Below are positions 38,734 through 50,729 of a stretch of DNA of 64,000 bases, one piece after another; the stretch's first letter is position 1; every line of letters starts with the position of its first letter. The position numbers were made by a program, and so were the translations under genes. Below the pieces are notes generated by a model. That model made no database searches. It was not told where the DNA came from and was given only the letters and a program-made list of their open reading frames with translations. Origin of the DNA: Breoghania sp. L-A4 (GTDB lineage: Bacteria; Pseudomonadota; Alphaproteobacteria; Rhizobiales; Stappiaceae); contig NZ_CP031841.1 in the NCBI RefSeq assembly GCF_003432385.1, forward strand, positions 558,001-622,000. Reading direction: 5' to 3'.

Positions 38734-39606
38734 TTATCCCTCCAGAACCAGCTTGTCGCGGCGGATCTCGTAGAGCATGACGCCGGTGGCCACCGCCAGG
38801 TTGAGGCTGTCCGCCTGGCCCGCCTGGGGAATGCGCACCAGTTGCGTGCAGGCCGCGGTCATTTCCTCGGGCAGGCCGGATTGCTCCGTTCCCATCAGCA
38901 GCAGGGTCGGGTCCGTGTAGGCCGCCTTGCGGTAGTCGATCGAGCCTTCCAGATGGGTGCCGATCACGGCGCCCGGCCAGCTCTTGCGCCATTTGAGGAA
39001 GGTCTCACGCGTCATGCGGGCGATCGGCATGTGGAAGATCGAGCCCATGGTCGCGCGCACGGCTTCCACCGCGAAGGGGTCCGTGGTGTCGCCGATCAGG
39101 ATGATGCCGTCGGCGCCCACGGCATCGGCCGTGCGAATGATCGTGCCGAGATTGCCGGGATCACGGATGGTGTCCAGCCCGATCCACAGAGGACCGCGCG
39201 CTGGATCGATGCGCTCGGTGTCGAACCACTGCTGCTCGAAGACGCCGACCACCATCTGCGGGTTGTCGCGCCGGGTGATGGCGGTGAGCACGGCGCGGTT
39301 CACGTCGAGCACCGTGGCGCCGCGCGCCCGCGCCTTGGCGGCGGCCTGGGCCACCATCGGCTGCTCGCGCACCTCGGCGCCGAACACCAGGGTGCGGATC
39401 GGCCAGTCGGCCTGCATCGCGTCGGTGATCAGCTTGAGGCCTTCGGCCACAAACAGTCCCGCCTCCTTGCGCCGCTTGCGCTGGGTGGCGAGCGCCCGGA
39501 TCTCCTTGATCATCGGGTTGGAGACGCTGGTGATGCTCTTGACCTGACCCGGTTTGGCGGGGCCGGCCTGCGAGGCGGCATCGGTATGGGGCGGACGCGG
39601 GCTCAT
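38734..39606 (-). CDS. TrmH/SpoU-family RNA 2'-O-methyltransferase
   Basis: This is an AdoMet-dependent 2'-O-ribose methyltransferase with a trefoil-knot fold, 290 residues. The N-terminal substrate-binding domain begins ITSVSNPMIKEIRALATQRK. SpoU motifs are LDTIRDPGNLGTIIRTADA, LLMGTEQSGLPEEM and the knot motif VRIPQAGQADSLNLAVATGV. It overlaps the upstream methyltransferase gene by four bases (ATGA) and is followed after two bases by the SDR gene. The target nucleotide (23S rRNA or tRNA) is not determined by sequence. Confidence 0.92.
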   Translation of the reverse strand: MSPRPPHTDAASQAGPAKPGQVKSITSVSNPMIKEIRALATQRKRRKEAGLFVAEGLKLITDAMQADWPIRTLVFGAEVREQPMVAQAAAKARARGATVLDVNRAVLTAITRRDNPQMVVGVFEQQWFDTERIDPARGPLWIGLDTIRDPGNLGTIIRTADAVGADGIILIGDTTDPFAVEAVRATMGSIFHMPIARMTRETFLKWRKSWPGAVIGTHLEGSIDYRKAAYTDPTLLLMGTEQSGLPEEMTAACTQLVRIPQAGQADSLNLAVATGVMLYEIRRDKLVLEG

Positions 39607-40775
39607 GCAGCGCTCCAGCGGCTGAACAGGGATGTGGACAGGGCGCGCGCGGGCCAGTGCTCGCCGGTGGCCGGATCGTCGGGCCGCTCGCGGATGACCA
39701 GCTCGCCGGATTCCAGCGTGCCGGGCAGGTCGTGGAACACGTCGGCCATCAGCTCGTGCCCTGACAGGAACGACGCGCGGATGGCGTAGATCGACATCAG
39801 CGCGAAGACCGGCGTGTCGGAGAGGACGGCGCGGGCGAGATCCAGCATCTCGGGCAAGTCGTCGAACAGGTTCCAGACCTCGCCGCTGGGTCCCCGGCCG
39901 AACTTCGGCGGATCGAGGATCACGCCGTCATAGGAATTTCCGCGGCGCACCTCCCGCGCGATGAACTTCATCGCGTCCTCGCAGATCCAGCGGATCGGCT
40001 TGTCTCCGAGACCGGATAGTTCCTGGTTCTCCCGCGCCCAGCCGATGGCCTTCTTCGAGGCGTCCACGTGGGTGACTTCCGCGCCGATGGAGGCGGGCAG
40101 CAGCGAGGCGAGGCCGGTGTAGCCGAACAGGTTGAGCACTTTTACCGGAGGGCGGTGGCGCGCGGCGTGCGCGGCCGCAATCTTCTCGCTCACCCAGTCC
40201 CAGTGGCTGGCCTGCTCGGGGAAGACGCCGACGTGGCGGAAGGACATGAAGCGGCCGTTGAAGGTTGCCGGGCCATAGGCCATGGGCCAGGTCTCGGGCA
40301 GTTCGCGGCCGAACCGCCAGCGGCCGGGGCCTTCTTCCTCCACATCGCCGGTAAAGGCCGCGTCCGCATTCTCCCAGCGGCTTTCGGACAGCCGCCGGGC
40401 GCCCATGGCCTGCGGCTCGGGCCGGCGGATGGTGTAGGAGCCGTAGCGTTCGAGCTTCTCGCCATCGCCCATGTCGAGCAGCGCGTAGTCCTCCCAGCCC
40501 GCGGTTTCCAGCATCACCGGCCAGCGTTCCTGAAGCAGGTGCGGCCCCTGCGGTCGCGGACGCGCGGGACGGACGGCGGTAGCCGGAGCCTTGTCGCGCG
40601 GCGCGGGCCATTCCTGGCGGGCGGGGGACGCGACCTTGCGCGGTGAGGGCTTGGAGCGCGGTTTTTCGTCGCGCGTCCGGCCGTCCGCCTTCGCGGTTCT
40701 CGGCGTGCGGGTCTTCGCGCCGCCTTCCTTTGGCTTGCGCGTGCTGGTGTTCTTGCGGGACGGCTTTTTGGCCAA
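39603..40775 (-). CDS. Class I SAM-dependent methyltransferase, RlmI-like
   Basis: This 390-residue protein has a basic, Pro/Lys/Arg-rich N-terminal 75 residues that could bind RNA. A RlmI/RlmK-type methyltransferase domain follows. Motif I is VLNLFGYTGLASLLPASIGA, with THVDASKKAIGWARENQ as the acidic loop. The catalytic-like motif is YDGVILDPPKFGRGPSGEVW. It is the first gene of the three-gene minus-strand operon with the TrmH-type enzyme. An rRNA target is inferred from family and neighbour. Confidence 0.88.
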   Translation of the reverse strand: MAKKPSRKNTSTRKPKEGGAKTRTPRTAKADGRTRDEKPRSKPSPRKVASPARQEWPAPRDKAPATAVRPARPRPQGPHLLQERWPVMLETAGWEDYALLDMGDGEKLERYGSYTIRRPEPQAMGARRLSESRWENADAAFTGDVEEEGPGRWRFGRELPETWPMAYGPATFNGRFMSFRHVGVFPEQASHWDWVSEKIAAAHAARHRPPVKVLNLFGYTGLASLLPASIGAEVTHVDASKKAIGWARENQELSGLGDKPIRWICEDAMKFIAREVRRGNSYDGVILDPPKFGRGPSGEVWNLFDDLPEMLDLARAVLSDTPVFALMSIYAIRASFLSGHELMADVFHDLPGTLESGELVIRERPDDPATGEHWPARALSTSLFSRWSAA

Positions 40776-41054
40776 GGTCGCTCTCTCAAGGTTTGTCTCG
40801 CGGTGGATTAGGCCGTGCGGCCCGTGCGGTCAATGATCGTGCGGGCATTGGCCCGTGCGATCGCTCCTGCGTCGGCCTTGTCAGAGCCGCCGCGAGACTA
40901 GCCATTTGGTACAGTTGCGGTCACGGTGGATGCGCGCAAAAGTGGCTGACGGGCGAGCGCGAACGGACCTTTGGCACTTTTGCCTTTTCGCCGGCGAGCG
41001 GCGCGGCTAGTCTGCGGGGAGACGAAAAATCAATCCATAAGGAGAGCGTCCCAC

Positions 41055-41702
41055 ATGGACATGAAGGGCGAGTACCGCATTCCCGCGCCGCGCCAAAAGG
41101 TCTGGGAAGCCCTGAACGATCCTGACATCCTCAAGGCCTGCATCCCCGGCTGCGAGTCTCTGGAGAAAACATCCGACACCCATATGAGCGCCACGGTGAC
41201 CGCCAAGGTCGGGCCGGTCAAGGCGAAGTTCAAGGGCGACGTGACGCTTGAGAACCTCAATCCGCCGGAAGGCTATTCCATCGTCGGCGAGGGCAAGGGC
41301 GGTGTTGCCGGTTTCGCAAAGGGCGGCGCCGACGTGCATCTCGCCGAGGACGGCGACGGCACCATTCTGACGTATGAGGCGAAGGCTCAGGTCGGCGGAA
41401 AGCTGGCGCAACTGGGCTCGCGGCTGATCGATTCCACGGCCCGCAAGATGGCCGAGGAATTCTTCGGCAAGTTCTCCGAGGTCGTGGGCGGAGCCGAAGC
41501 CGAGGCCAGACAGGAAGAGAGCGCAGGCGAGTCGGCGATGGATTCCCTGTCCGGCGCGACTCATGCCGCTGAAGACGCGTTCCGCGATGTCGAGGAAAAG
41601 CTCGAGGTGGAAGCCGGCAAGGGGACCCTTGGCGGCCCCATGATGTGGGGCTTCATCGCTCTTGCCGCCCTGATCGCGGTGATACTCATTGCAAATATGT
41701 AG
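41055..41702 (+). CDS. coxG: CoxG-type SRPBCC protein with C-terminal membrane anchor
   Basis: CoxG proteins recruit CO dehydrogenase to the cytoplasmic membrane and have an SRPBCC lipid-binding fold. Here residues 1-150 match ([33 protein letters not shown], and [19 protein letters not shown]). A linker of about 50 residues and a single C-terminal helix ([20 protein letters not shown]) follow, suiting a tail-anchored membrane protein. The start ATG 41055 has AAGGAGAG nine bases upstream. It leads the operon coxG-S-L-M. Confidence 0.92.
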   Translation: MDMKGEYRIPAPRQKVWEALNDPDILKACIPGCESLEKTSDTHMSATVTAKVGPVKAKFKGDVTLENLNPPEGYSIVGEGKGGVAGFAKGGADVHLAEDGDGTILTYEAKAQVGGKLAQLGSRLIDSTARKMAEEFFGKFSEVVGGAEAEARQEESAGESAMDSLSGATHAAEDAFRDVEEKLEVEAGKGTLGGPMMWGFIALAALIAVILIANM

Positions 41703-41756
41703 AAATTCACCGGCGCCCCGCAGGACGCCGGCCTTGGAAAAGATGGGAGGAAGCTG

Positions 41757-42248
<492 letters not shown>

Positions 42249-42339
42249 AGCGGATTTCATAAAACATATGCATTGACCAGAGTGTCCGAAGAGACCTGAA
42301 AAGGGCCGCGGGCGAGGGAACGGTCGGAGGAGACGAGAA

Positions 42340-44703
42340 ATGGGAGCTGAAGGTATTGGTGCCCGTGTCATCCGCAAGGAAGACAAGCGGTTCATCACGG
42401 GACACGGCAAATACACCGACGACATGACGTTGCCGCGCATGGCGCAGGCGGCCTTCGTCCGCAGCCCGCACGCGCATGCGAAGGTCCGCTCGATCGACAG
42501 CGAGGCCGCGCTCGCCATGCCGGGCGTCGAAGCGGTGCTGACCGGCGCCGATCTTGCCGGTGATGCGATCGGCAACCTGATCTGCGGCTGGATGATCCAC
42601 TCCAAGGACGGCACGCCGATGAAGATGGGCGCCTGGTCGGCGCTCGCCGCCGATGTGGTGCGCTTCGTGGGCCAGTCGGTGGCCGTGGTGATCGCCGATA
42701 CCCAGGCGCAGGCGCGCGACGCGGCGGAAGCCGTCGTGGTCGACTGGGAGGTTCTGCCGGCCGTGGTGACCACGGCGCACGCGCTGGCCCCCGGCGCACC
42801 GCAACTGCACCCCGAAGCCGAAGGCAATCTCATCTACGATTGGGAAATCGGCGACGAGACGGCGACCGACGCGGCCTTCCAGGGCGCCGCCCATGTCACG
42901 AAACTCGATCTCACCAACAACCGGCTGATTCCCAACCCGATGGAGCCGCGCGCGGCGGTGGCCGACTATGATGTCGCCGAAGAGCATTTCACGCTTTGGA
43001 CCACGTCGCAGAATCCGCACGCGGCGCGGCTGATCCTCTCCGCCTTCTACAACATCGCGCCCGAGCACAAGCTGCGTGTGATCGCGCCCGACGTGGGCGG
43101 CGGCTTCGGCTCCAAAATCTATGTCTACCCTGAGGAAATGGTCTGCCTGTGGGCGTCCAAACGGACGCGGCGTCCGGTGAAATGGGTGTCGGACCGCACC
43201 GAAGCCTTCCTCACCGACGCGCACGGCCGCGACCACACCAGCAGCGCGGAAATGGCGTTTGACGCCAACAACAAGATCCTCGGGCTGCGGGTCAAGACGA
43301 CGGCGAATTTCGGCGCCTACATGTCGCTGTTCTCCTCCGCCGTGCCCACCTATCTCTATGCGACGCTGCTGTCGGGTCAGTACGACATCCCGGCGATCCA
43401 CGCCAACGTGAAGGCGGTCTACACCAACACCACGCCGGTGGATGCCTATCGCGGCGCGGGACGGCCCGAGGCCACGTTCCTGCTGGAGCGGATGATGGAG
43501 ATCTCCGCCCGCGAGCAGGGGCTGGATCCGATTGAGCTGCGGCGCAAGAACTTCATCCGCGAGTTCCCGCATCAGACGCCCGTCATCATGTGCTACGACG
43601 CGGGCGACTACGAGGCCTCGGTGAGCGCGGCCACCGCCGCCATCGACTACGCGGGCTTTCCGGCGCGCAAGGCGGAAGCCGCCCGCCGCGGCAAGCTGCG
43701 CGGCATCGGCGTCTCCTGCTACATCGAGGCTTGCGGCATCGCGCCCAGCCAGGCGGTGGGCTCGCTCGGCGCCGGTGTGGGGCTGTGGGAATCCGCCGAG
43801 GTGCGGGTCAACCCGATCGGCACCATCGAGGTTCTGACCGGCTCGCACAGCCACGGCCAGGGCCATGAGACGACGTTCGCGCAGGTGGTCTCGGACCGTC
43901 TCGGCGTCGGCGTCGACACCGTGCAGATCGTCCACGGCGACACCGACAAGGTGCAGTTCGGCATGGGCACCTACGGCTCGCGCTCCGGCGCGGTCGGCAT
44001 GTCGGCCATCGTCAAGGCGCTCGACAAGGTCGAGGCCAAGGCGAAGAAGATCGCCGCTCACCTGATGGAGGCGGCGGAGGCCGACATCGTCATCGAGGGC
44101 GGCGAGTTCAAGGTGGCGGGCACCGACAAGAAGCTGTCGATGACCGAGGTCTCGCTGGCCGCCTACACGGCGCACAATCTGCCCGAGGGCATGGAGCCGG
44201 GGCTGAAGGAAGGGGCGTTCTACGATCCCACCAACTTCACCTTCCCGGCCGGCTGCTACATCTGTGAGGTCGAGGTCGATCCGGACACCGGCAAGACACA
44301 GATCGTCAACTTCGTGGCGGCCGACGACTTCGGCAAGGTCATCAATCCGATGATCGTCGAGGGGCAGGTGCACGGCGGCCTGGCGCAGGGCATCGGTCAG
44401 GCCTTGCTGGAAGGCTGTGTCTATGACGGCGAGAGCGGTCAGCTGACCACCGCGTCCTACATGGACTACTGCATGCCGCGCGCCGACGATCTGCCGTCGT
44501 TCAACGTGATGACCACCGAAACCCTGTGCCCGGGCAACCCGCTCGGCATCAAGGGCTGCGGCGAGGCCGGCGCCATCGGCTCGCCTCCGGCGCTCATCAA
44601 CGCGTTGACCGATGCGCTGGGGTCCGAGGATCTGCCCATGCCGGCGACGGCGGAGAAGGTCTGGCGTCTGGCGCAAACGGGTCTGCAGCAGGCGGCGGAA
44701 TAA
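42340..44703 (+). CDS. coxL: CO dehydrogenase-like large (Mo) subunit, form II
   Basis: This is the catalytic molybdopterin-cytosine dinucleotide subunit, 787 residues. It has VGGGFGSK in the Mo-binding region and the catalytic Glu in [11 protein letters not shown] near the C-terminus. The active-site loop reads AYRGAGR (residues 369-375), the form II signature, rather than AYxCSFR, which carries the Cu-bound cysteine of true CO-oxidising form I enzymes. So CO oxidation at atmospheric levels is doubtful, and another purine- or aldehyde-like substrate is possible. Intact, with a good GGAGG ribosome site. Confidence 0.96.
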   Translation: MGAEGIGARVIRKEDKRFITGHGKYTDDMTLPRMAQAAFVRSPHAHAKVRSIDSEAALAMPGVEAVLTGADLAGDAIGNLICGWMIHSKDGTPMKMGAWSALAADVVRFVGQSVAVVIADTQAQARDAAEAVVVDWEVLPAVVTTAHALAPGAPQLHPEAEGNLIYDWEIGDETATDAAFQGAAHVTKLDLTNNRLIPNPMEPRAAVADYDVAEEHFTLWTTSQNPHAARLILSAFYNIAPEHKLRVIAPDVGGGFGSKIYVYPEEMVCLWASKRTRRPVKWVSDRTEAFLTDAHGRDHTSSAEMAFDANNKILGLRVKTTANFGAYMSLFSSAVPTYLYATLLSGQYDIPAIHANVKAVYTNTTPVDAYRGAGRPEATFLLERMMEISAREQGLDPIELRRKNFIREFPHQTPVIMCYDAGDYEASVSAATAAIDYAGFPARKAEAARRGKLRGIGVSCYIEACGIAPSQAVGSLGAGVGLWESAEVRVNPIGTIEVLTGSHSHGQGHETTFAQVVSDRLGVGVDTVQIVHGDTDKVQFGMGTYGSRSGAVGMSAIVKALDKVEAKAKKIAAHLMEAAEADIVIEGGEFKVAGTDKKLSMTEVSLAAYTAHNLPEGMEPGLKEGAFYDPTNFTFPAGCYICEVEVDPDTGKTQIVNFVAADDFGKVINPMIVEGQVHGGLAQGIGQALLEGCVYDGESGQLTTASYMDYCMPRADDLPSFNVMTTETLCPGNPLGIKGCGEAGAIGSPPALINALTDALGSEDLPMPATAEKVWRLAQTGLQQAAE

Positions 44704-44897
44704 CGGTTGCGGGCCGTCACCCGTGCGGGTGGACGGCCGGAAACACTGAAGGCGCGGGCGCGCCTGCCGGAGGTCCCGGTTTCAGGCATGCCCGCGCACT
44801 CGAAGCGATCCAATGCGGTTTGCTCCGAGACGGCCGATATGCGGTGGCACAGCGTGTTCCGCAGCGCGCCGCGGAGCGAAATGGGAAGGAATGACGG

Positions 44898-45695
44898 ATG
44901 TACGAGACACACTACCACCGGGCAGGCTCGCTGGCGGACGCGGCAGGCCTGCTCGCGCAGAGCGATGATCCGAAGATCCTCGCAGGCGGCCAGACCCTGA
45001 TCCCCACCATGAAGCAGCGTCTGGCGGCGCCGTCGGACCTGGTCGATATCTCTCGCATCGAAGAGTTGCGCGGCATCGAGAAGGTGGGCAACGCCTATGT
45101 TATCGGCGCTGGCGTGCGGCACGCGGAAGTCGCCACCAATCCCAGCATCAAGGGTGACATTCCGGGCCTCGCGGCGCTTGCCGGGATGATCGGCGATCCG
45201 CATGTGCGCCACTCGGGCACCATCGGCGGATCGGTCGCCAACAACGACCCGGCCGCGGACTATCCCGCCGCTCTGCTGGGGCTCGATGCGACCGTCATCA
45301 CCACGAAGCGCGAGATCGCGGCCGGGGATTTCTTCACCGGCATGTTCGAAACCGCGCTCGACGACGACGAGATCATCACCCACGTGCGCATTCCGGTGCC
45401 GCAGACCTCCGCCTATTGCAAGTTCCCCAACCCGGCCTCGCGCTATGCCATGGCCGGCGTCTTCGTCGCCAAGACGGCGGACGGTTCACCGCGTGTCGCG
45501 GTAACCGGCGCTGGCGCGGATGGCGTGTTCCGCGCGACCGCGATGGAGCAGGCGCTGGCGTCCAATTGGTCGCCGGATGCGGTGGCTGGTATCACGGTGG
45601 ATGCCTCGGGCCTTCTCGGCGACATCCACGGATCGGCCGAATACCGCTCCAATCTGGTGACCGTGATGGCCAAGCGCGCGGTTGCCGCCGCCTGA
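44898..45695 (+). CDS. coxM: CO dehydrogenase-like medium (FAD) subunit
   Basis: This is the flavoprotein subunit of the molybdenum hydroxylase, 265 residues. FAD-binding motifs are AGGQTLIP (about 32-39) and TIGGSVANNDPAADYPA (about 111-127). It transfers electrons from the iron-sulfur subunit to the acceptor. Gene order S-L-M is that of form II clusters. A gap of 194 bases after coxL holds no credible gene. A strong terminator follows the stop. Confidence 0.95.
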   Translation: MYETHYHRAGSLADAAGLLAQSDDPKILAGGQTLIPTMKQRLAAPSDLVDISRIEELRGIEKVGNAYVIGAGVRHAEVATNPSIKGDIPGLAALAGMIGDPHVRHSGTIGGSVANNDPAADYPAALLGLDATVITTKREIAAGDFFTGMFETALDDDEIITHVRIPVPQTSAYCKFPNPASRYAMAGVFVAKTADGSPRVAVTGAGADGVFRATAMEQALASNWSPDAVAGITVDASGLLGDIHGSAEYRSNLVTVMAKRAVAAA

Positions 45696-45715
45696 CACCG
45701 GTACGGCGCGAGACA

Positions 45716-45750
45716 TGAAAAAGGGCGGGGAAATTCCCCGCCCTTCTTGC
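45716..45750. terminator. Bidirectional terminator between coxM and the chemoreceptor cluster
   Basis: A near-perfect palindrome GGGCGGGG-AAATT-CCCCGCCC is preceded by AAAA and followed by TTCTTGCTT. On the minus strand it is followed by TTTTTC, so it ends both coxM and the leftward chemoreceptor gene at 45827. Confidence 0.9.
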
Positions 45751-45826
45751 TTCTGTTCGTCGCTCCGCACGGCCCGGTCCGGCGCGCGCGGCCTGATGCG
45801 GCCGGTCGCAAGAAATGACCGGATGA

Positions 45827-47551
45827 TCAGGCGGCGAAGTCCTTGATGAAACGCTCGATCGTGCCGCGCAGCCGGTCCGTGTCGCGGGCGACTTCCGTTG
45901 CGGCCTCGTCCACCTTGACGGCGGCGTTGCTGGTTTCGTCGACGGCCGCATTCACGTTGGCGACATTCGTCGACACCTCGTCCGTGCCCTGCGCGGCCTG
46001 CTGCACGTTGCGGCTGATCTCGTTGGTTGCCGCTCCCTGTTCCTCCACGGCCGCCGCGATGGCGCTTGTGTAGGAATTGACCTCTTCCATGATCTGGGCG
46101 ATTTCCTGAATCACGTCGACCGCCTCGCCCGTCGACCCCTGGATTGCGGCGATTTGCGAGCCGATTTCGTCGGTCGCCTTGGAGGTCTGGTTTGCCAGTT
46201 CCTTGACTTCCGCCGCGACGACCGCGAACCCCTTGCCCATCTCGCCGGCGCGTGCCGCTTCGATGGTGGCATTCAGCGCCAGCAGGTTGGTCTGCTCGGC
46301 GATGTCCTGAATGAGTCCGACAACCTCGCCGATCTTGCTCGCCGCCTGCGCCAGACTTGCAATCTTCTCGTTCGAGGCACGCGCGCCGCGTGTCGCCCTG
46401 TCGACGATTTCGGTGGTCTTGCTGATCTGTCCGGAGATCTCGGTGATCGACGCGGACAGTTCCTCGGAGGCCGAGGCCACCGTCTGGACGTTTTGCGAGG
46501 CACTCTCGGAGGCGCGCGCCGCGTCGCTCGTGCGGCTGGAGGTGTCGCTCGCCAGGCGCGTCAGGCTGCTGGCGGTCGACTGCATCGATTCCATGTTGGT
46601 GCCGACGGAGGCCAGCAGGCCCTTCACCGTGTCCTGGAACGCCACGACAATCTTCTCGCGCTCGCGGATACGCTCTGCGCGGGCATCCGCGTCGGCGACC
46701 CGCTCGGCCGCGAGCTGGCGGCGCTCGCGCGCACCGTCGCGCAGCACAATCAGAGCCTTGCCGATCTGCCCGATTTCATCGCTGCGCTCCGCGACTTCGA
46801 TGTCGGTGTCATAGTTTCCTTCGGCCACCTCCTCGATCGAAGCAGTGGCGCGCGACAGCGGAGCGAGCATGCCGCGCACGAGGAAAGCGCCCGCGGCGGC
46901 CGCGGCCAGAATCGTGAACACGCCGATGATCAAGGCGCCGGTCGTCTCCAGTGAACGGCTCTCCAGATAGCTTGCGCTCAGTTCCACCAGACGCACGCGG
47001 TCCTCTTTCAGGCGCCCGATCTGAATCTGGTGGACCTCATCCAAGGCCTTGTGAAGGGATTCCGCCGTGGCGTTGAACTCTCCCATCAGCTTGTTTCCGA
47101 CCTCCGGCCCGCCGTCGATATAGGCCTGGGCCATCCGCTTGCCGGTCTCATAATACGGGTTGAAGCGTTCTTCGACGGAAAGCAGCTGCGCGGTGAGCTC
47201 GCTCATTCCCGCGTCCGTTGCCGACGTCCGGGCCTCGCCGATCGCCTCATGGAACTTGCCGGCGTATTTCTCCGCTTTGGCAAAGCCGTCGTCCAGCCCG
47301 CCAAGTCCGCGGGTGGCGGAAATACCGGTCAGCCACTGCTGTACCTGCACCACATCGTATTCCAGCGCGTCCATCGCCCGCGTCAGATCGAGCATCGGTC
47401 CCGCGATGATCTGCGACTCCTCGATCATGTCGGCCGCGTGCTGTTGCGAGTTCTTGGCCAGAAAGTGCATGGCGGTCGTGCCAGCGACCATTGCGATGAT
47501 GAATGCGCCGACCGCAGCCAATCCCTTGAACCGTAGGGTATGTACAGGCAT
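45827..47551 (-). CDS. Methyl-accepting chemotaxis protein, helical-bundle sensor
   Basis: This 574-residue chemoreceptor has a first membrane helix at about 9-30 and a periplasmic helical domain of about 170 residues ([20 protein letters not shown]), similar to four-helix-bundle sensors. A second helix at about 203-225 is followed by a HAMP domain ([21 protein letters not shown]) and the MCP signalling domain with hairpin tip at about 418. It ends FIKDFAA with no CheR pentapeptide. It is the last of four tandem chemoreceptor genes on the minus strand, with its own AT-rich upstream region and the shared terminator downstream. Confidence 0.95.
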   Translation of the reverse strand: MPVHTLRFKGLAAVGAFIIAMVAGTTAMHFLAKNSQQHAADMIEESQIIAGPMLDLTRAMDALEYDVVQVQQWLTGISATRGLGGLDDGFAKAEKYAGKFHEAIGEARTSATDAGMSELTAQLLSVEERFNPYYETGKRMAQAYIDGGPEVGNKLMGEFNATAESLHKALDEVHQIQIGRLKEDRVRLVELSASYLESRSLETTGALIIGVFTILAAAAAGAFLVRGMLAPLSRATASIEEVAEGNYDTDIEVAERSDEIGQIGKALIVLRDGARERRQLAAERVADADARAERIREREKIVVAFQDTVKGLLASVGTNMESMQSTASSLTRLASDTSSRTSDAARASESASQNVQTVASASEELSASITEISGQISKTTEIVDRATRGARASNEKIASLAQAASKIGEVVGLIQDIAEQTNLLALNATIEAARAGEMGKGFAVVAAEVKELANQTSKATDEIGSQIAAIQGSTGEAVDVIQEIAQIMEEVNSYTSAIAAAVEEQGAATNEISRNVQQAAQGTDEVSTNVANVNAAVDETSNAAVKVDEAATEVARDTDRLRGTIERFIKDFAA

Positions 47552-47992
47552 CTATTTGCTCCGGTGGCAGGTCCTGCCAATTAATGGATTCCATTTTTTA
47601 CTATCGGTTCCAAAGGTTGAGTCATGTAATCGCAAGAGTCATGTATAGATTCTTACGATATCAACCTGTTGGCGTTCAAGTAAATTTTATATTGGTAGCA
47701 TTATAGATTTGAACAGTTAATCGATTGTGAATCGAAGTATTCGTAAATTAAGACATTGAAATATGCATTTATTGATATTTATGACGGGGGACGGCTCGAT
47801 GGTCCGACTGGCCGTCTCCGGAGAACCGCGGCTGCCGGTCCGGCAAGCGACGGCTCCGGGCAACGGAGAGTGCCGGACGCGCGCGTCCGCACGGCATCCG
47901 GCTTCATGTCACAAGATCTGTTGGGGGAGGTTCCTGCCGTTTGTCCGGGAAGCGCCCGGCGATGCCGGGGCTTCCCAGAAAAGCGACAGCAA
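47552..47992. other. Intergenic region between chemoreceptor genes, 441 bases
   Basis: The part near 47560-47760 is AT-rich and is the likely promoter area of the gene ending at 45827. The part near the next gene (47948-47975) holds a GC-rich hairpin (GGGAAGCGCCCGG with CCGGGGCTTCCC) without a T run on either strand. No gene is supported. Confidence 0.55.
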
Positions 47993-50416
47993 TCAGGCCG
48001 CGGTGACTTCGCGCAGGAAGCGATCGATTTCGCTGCGCAGGTCCTCGGTCTTGCGGGAGACGTCGGTGGTGGCCGAATGCACCGTTGTCACCGAACTGCT
48101 CGTCTGTGCGACGGCGTCGGCGAGCGTCTTCATATTCTGGCTCACCGAGGTCGTGCCGCGGGTGGCGTCCTGGACGCTGCGGCTGATCTCACCGGTTGCC
48201 GCGCCCTGTTGCTCAACAGCCGCGGCGATGGCGCCGGTGTACTGGTTGACCTCGTCCATGGTCGCGGTGATTGCGCCGATGGCATCCACCGCGTCGGAGG
48301 TCGAGGCCTGAATCGCGGCCACCTGTGCGCCGATCTCCTCGGTGGCCCTGGACGTCTGGGTCGCCAGAACCTTCACTTCCGAGGCGACGACCGCAAACCC
48401 CTTGCCCATCTCGCCGGCGCGCGCCGCCTCGATGGTGGCGTTGAGCGCCAGAAGGTTGGTCTGTTCGGCGATGTCCTGAATGAGGCTGATGACCTCGCCG
48501 ATCTTGTTGGCCGCCGCTGCCAGCGAGGAGACCTTGGCGTTGGTTTCCTTCGCGCCTGTGGTCGCCGTGCTGACGATCTCGGTGGTCTGGCCGACCTGGC
48601 GGCTGATTTCCTGGATCGAGGAGGAGAGTTCTTCCGCGGCGCTGGCGACGGTCTGGACGTTGGCGTTGGCCAGTTCGGAGGCGTCGGCGGCCTCGCTGGT
48701 TTGAGCCGCCGCCTGGGTGGCGATCTCGGACAAGGTGCCGGCCGTCTTCTCCATATCCGAGACGCTGCCCGAAACAGAGCTCAGCAGGTCCTGAATGGTG
48801 GAGCGGAAGCCGGTGATCAGCGTGGTCACGCGCGTCTGGCGCGCCGCTTCCGCGTCTTGTTCGCGCTGCTGGTTTTCGGCAAGCCTGCGACGGTCGATCG
48901 CGTTGTCGCGGAACACCTGGACGGCGCGGCTCATGCCGCCGATTTCGTCTCCGCGTTGCGTTCCGGCGATCTCAAGCTCCGTGTCGCCCTGCGCAAGCCG
49001 CTCCATGGTCGCCGTCAGTGCACGGACCGGTCGGGAAATGGCCCGCGCGAGGAAGAAAGCGATCGCGCAGCTGAGCGAAATCGCCGCGATCAGAACGACG
49101 GCAATCCTCAGCAGAGCGGCGTCGCCGGCTGCTGCCGCGGCGGCGCCCTCGGTTGCCGCAATAGACGATATGCCGGTGCTCACGGCGCCGGACAGCTTGT
49201 CGAGCGCGAGCTGCTTTTCGGCCAGGGCCTGTCTTGTGGCGACCATTCCGTCGAAAACCTGGCGGTAGTCGGCGATAACACCGTCGATGCTGTTCGTTGC
49301 CTCTGCCAGGCTCTCGATGGCCTTGCCGTCGCTCTTGAGTGTGTTCGCGGACACGCTCAGCGCGTCGATCGCGGCGGCGACCCGTTCGGCCTCATGGCCC
49401 TGCAAATCCCCGAGATAGGCAAAGGTTTCGGACTTTGCGTCGAGGGTCTGATTGATGAAAGCCACCGAATCCGACGCCAGTTTGCTGATGGATGCCTGCT
49501 GGGCGCCAAGAGCGCGGGTCGTGGCGCGGATATCGTCGGCGATCGCATAGGTGCGGGCGCGCTGGGCGCCGACCTGCTCGACCGCCGCCGCCGCCAGGTC
49601 CTTCACTGCGCTCCGAAGGCCAAAGAGCTTCATGAAATCCGTCGTCGTCGCCAGTTCTTCCAGTTTCGCGGCAAGCGCGGCCGCCTGGGAGGCGACGCCG
49701 TCGATTTCACCGCGTTGCGTGTCGTTCAAGGCGTCCGCCGCCAGCGCGCCGGTGGCGTCGGCCAATGTCTTGGCGAGCGCGATGGTCTCGACAAGCTCCG
49801 GGCCGCTGGTGGAGGCGGCGAAGCGGCTCTGAATTGATTTCGCGTCGTCCAGGAGCTGAGTGATTTCCCGGCCGAGCGCATCGGCCTTGGTCAGCAGGGA
49901 CGTGTTTTCCAGGAGTTGCGTGGAGGAAGCCTCGCGTTCGGCTTCCACCGCGGTGTTGATGGACTTCGCGGCGCCTTCGAGGCGGGTGGACGCGGCGAGG
50001 AGCGCGGCGAGCTGCTCGGCTTGCTGCTCCAGATTTCCGGTCACATCAACGAAGTTGGACTTGAGGCCATCGACCGAGCCCATCGCGCTGGTGAGAAGGC
50101 TTTGAACCTCCTGCGTCTGGGCCATGTCGCGCATGTCGCCAAGCTGGCGCTGCAACGCGTCGACATTGTCCTGGACGGTGACCGCGGCCGCCGCGTCACG
50201 GGATTTCAGAAAGACTTCGCGGCTTGCGGAAACCTTCTGCAACTGCGTGATGATGCCCGTGGTGCGTGCCGTGAGACCCATGCGCTCGTTGAGCGTCATG
50301 ATCGCGAAGGTCCCGCTCAGGCCGAGGATGACGGAGAGCGCGACAACCAGGGCGAAGCCGCCACCGATCTTGGCGCCGAATGGAAGGTTGGCGAGTGCAT
50401 TTCTCACGGTGTGCAT
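47993..50416 (-). CDS. Methyl-accepting chemotaxis protein with long helical periplasmic domain
   Basis: This is the largest of the cluster, 807 residues. A membrane helix at about 17-40 leads to an unusually long, almost entirely helical periplasmic region of about 380 residues rich in Ala, Ser and Leu. A second membrane helix ([20 protein letters not shown]) is followed by HAMP ([20 protein letters not shown]) and the signalling domain with tip at about 652. The end is FLREVTAA. The long sensor resembles two stacked helical-bundle modules. The ligand is unknown. Confidence 0.95.
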   Translation of the reverse strand: MHTVRNALANLPFGAKIGGGFALVVALSVILGLSGTFAIMTLNERMGLTARTTGIITQLQKVSASREVFLKSRDAAAAVTVQDNVDALQRQLGDMRDMAQTQEVQSLLTSAMGSVDGLKSNFVDVTGNLEQQAEQLAALLAASTRLEGAAKSINTAVEAEREASSTQLLENTSLLTKADALGREITQLLDDAKSIQSRFAASTSGPELVETIALAKTLADATGALAADALNDTQRGEIDGVASQAAALAAKLEELATTTDFMKLFGLRSAVKDLAAAAVEQVGAQRARTYAIADDIRATTRALGAQQASISKLASDSVAFINQTLDAKSETFAYLGDLQGHEAERVAAAIDALSVSANTLKSDGKAIESLAEATNSIDGVIADYRQVFDGMVATRQALAEKQLALDKLSGAVSTGISSIAATEGAAAAAAGDAALLRIAVVLIAAISLSCAIAFFLARAISRPVRALTATMERLAQGDTELEIAGTQRGDEIGGMSRAVQVFRDNAIDRRRLAENQQREQDAEAARQTRVTTLITGFRSTIQDLLSSVSGSVSDMEKTAGTLSEIATQAAAQTSEAADASELANANVQTVASAAEELSSSIQEISRQVGQTTEIVSTATTGAKETNAKVSSLAAAANKIGEVISLIQDIAEQTNLLALNATIEAARAGEMGKGFAVVASEVKVLATQTSRATEEIGAQVAAIQASTSDAVDAIGAITATMDEVNQYTGAIAAAVEQQGAATGEISRSVQDATRGTTSVSQNMKTLADAVAQTSSSVTTVHSATTDVSRKTEDLRSEIDRFLREVTAA

Positions 50417-50729
50417 TTCCGGACCCGATTCAATTGTTTTGGTTGGGAGGATTTGAACAATTGCGAGTAAAGACTTGGTAAATTTTCTAATATTACATTG
50501 TCTGGATATCGGAAATCGACGTTGGTCATGATGTTTTTGGGAGTGTATTCGACAAAAGTAGCATGAGTAATGTAGAGTATTGAAAAAAGGAGAAATCTAA
50601 CGAAGGGGAATTTCGCGCGATGAACGCGGCGCGGCGATCTTCATCCATGCGCGCGCGGAAAGGGCGCCGAAGCGCCCTCCCATTGTCAGTGTTGGTCGCG
50701 ACAAGCCCCGCCGGGGCTGCCCGGTCGCG
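50417..50729. other. Intergenic region between chemoreceptor genes, 313 bases
   Basis: The AT-rich stretch 50440-50600 is the likely promoter region of the leftward gene at 50416. The GC-rich part near 50660-50720 holds the hairpin called as a terminator for the gene on its right. No coding sequence is supported. Confidence 0.55.
50654..50678 (-). terminator. Probable terminator of the Cache-domain chemoreceptor gene
   Basis: On the minus strand AGGGCGC-TTCG-GCGCCCT forms a seven-pair stem with a stable TTCG tetraloop followed by TTCCGC, about 50 bases after the stop. The T tract is short. Confidence 0.55.

Noticed and set aside
44704-44897. A small gene between coxL and coxM
   Set aside because: The short open frame there has no ribosome site, starts at the coxL stop and has a composition unlike its neighbours.
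47948-47976. Terminator for the 807-residue chemoreceptor gene
   Set aside because: The hairpin has a bulge and no T run on the relevant strand, so it was only described as a hairpin.
47756-49837. A 693-codon plus-strand open frame opposite a chemoreceptor gene
   Set aside because: Its Gly/Arg/Asp-rich repeats mirror the coiled-coil codons of the chemoreceptor on the other strand.
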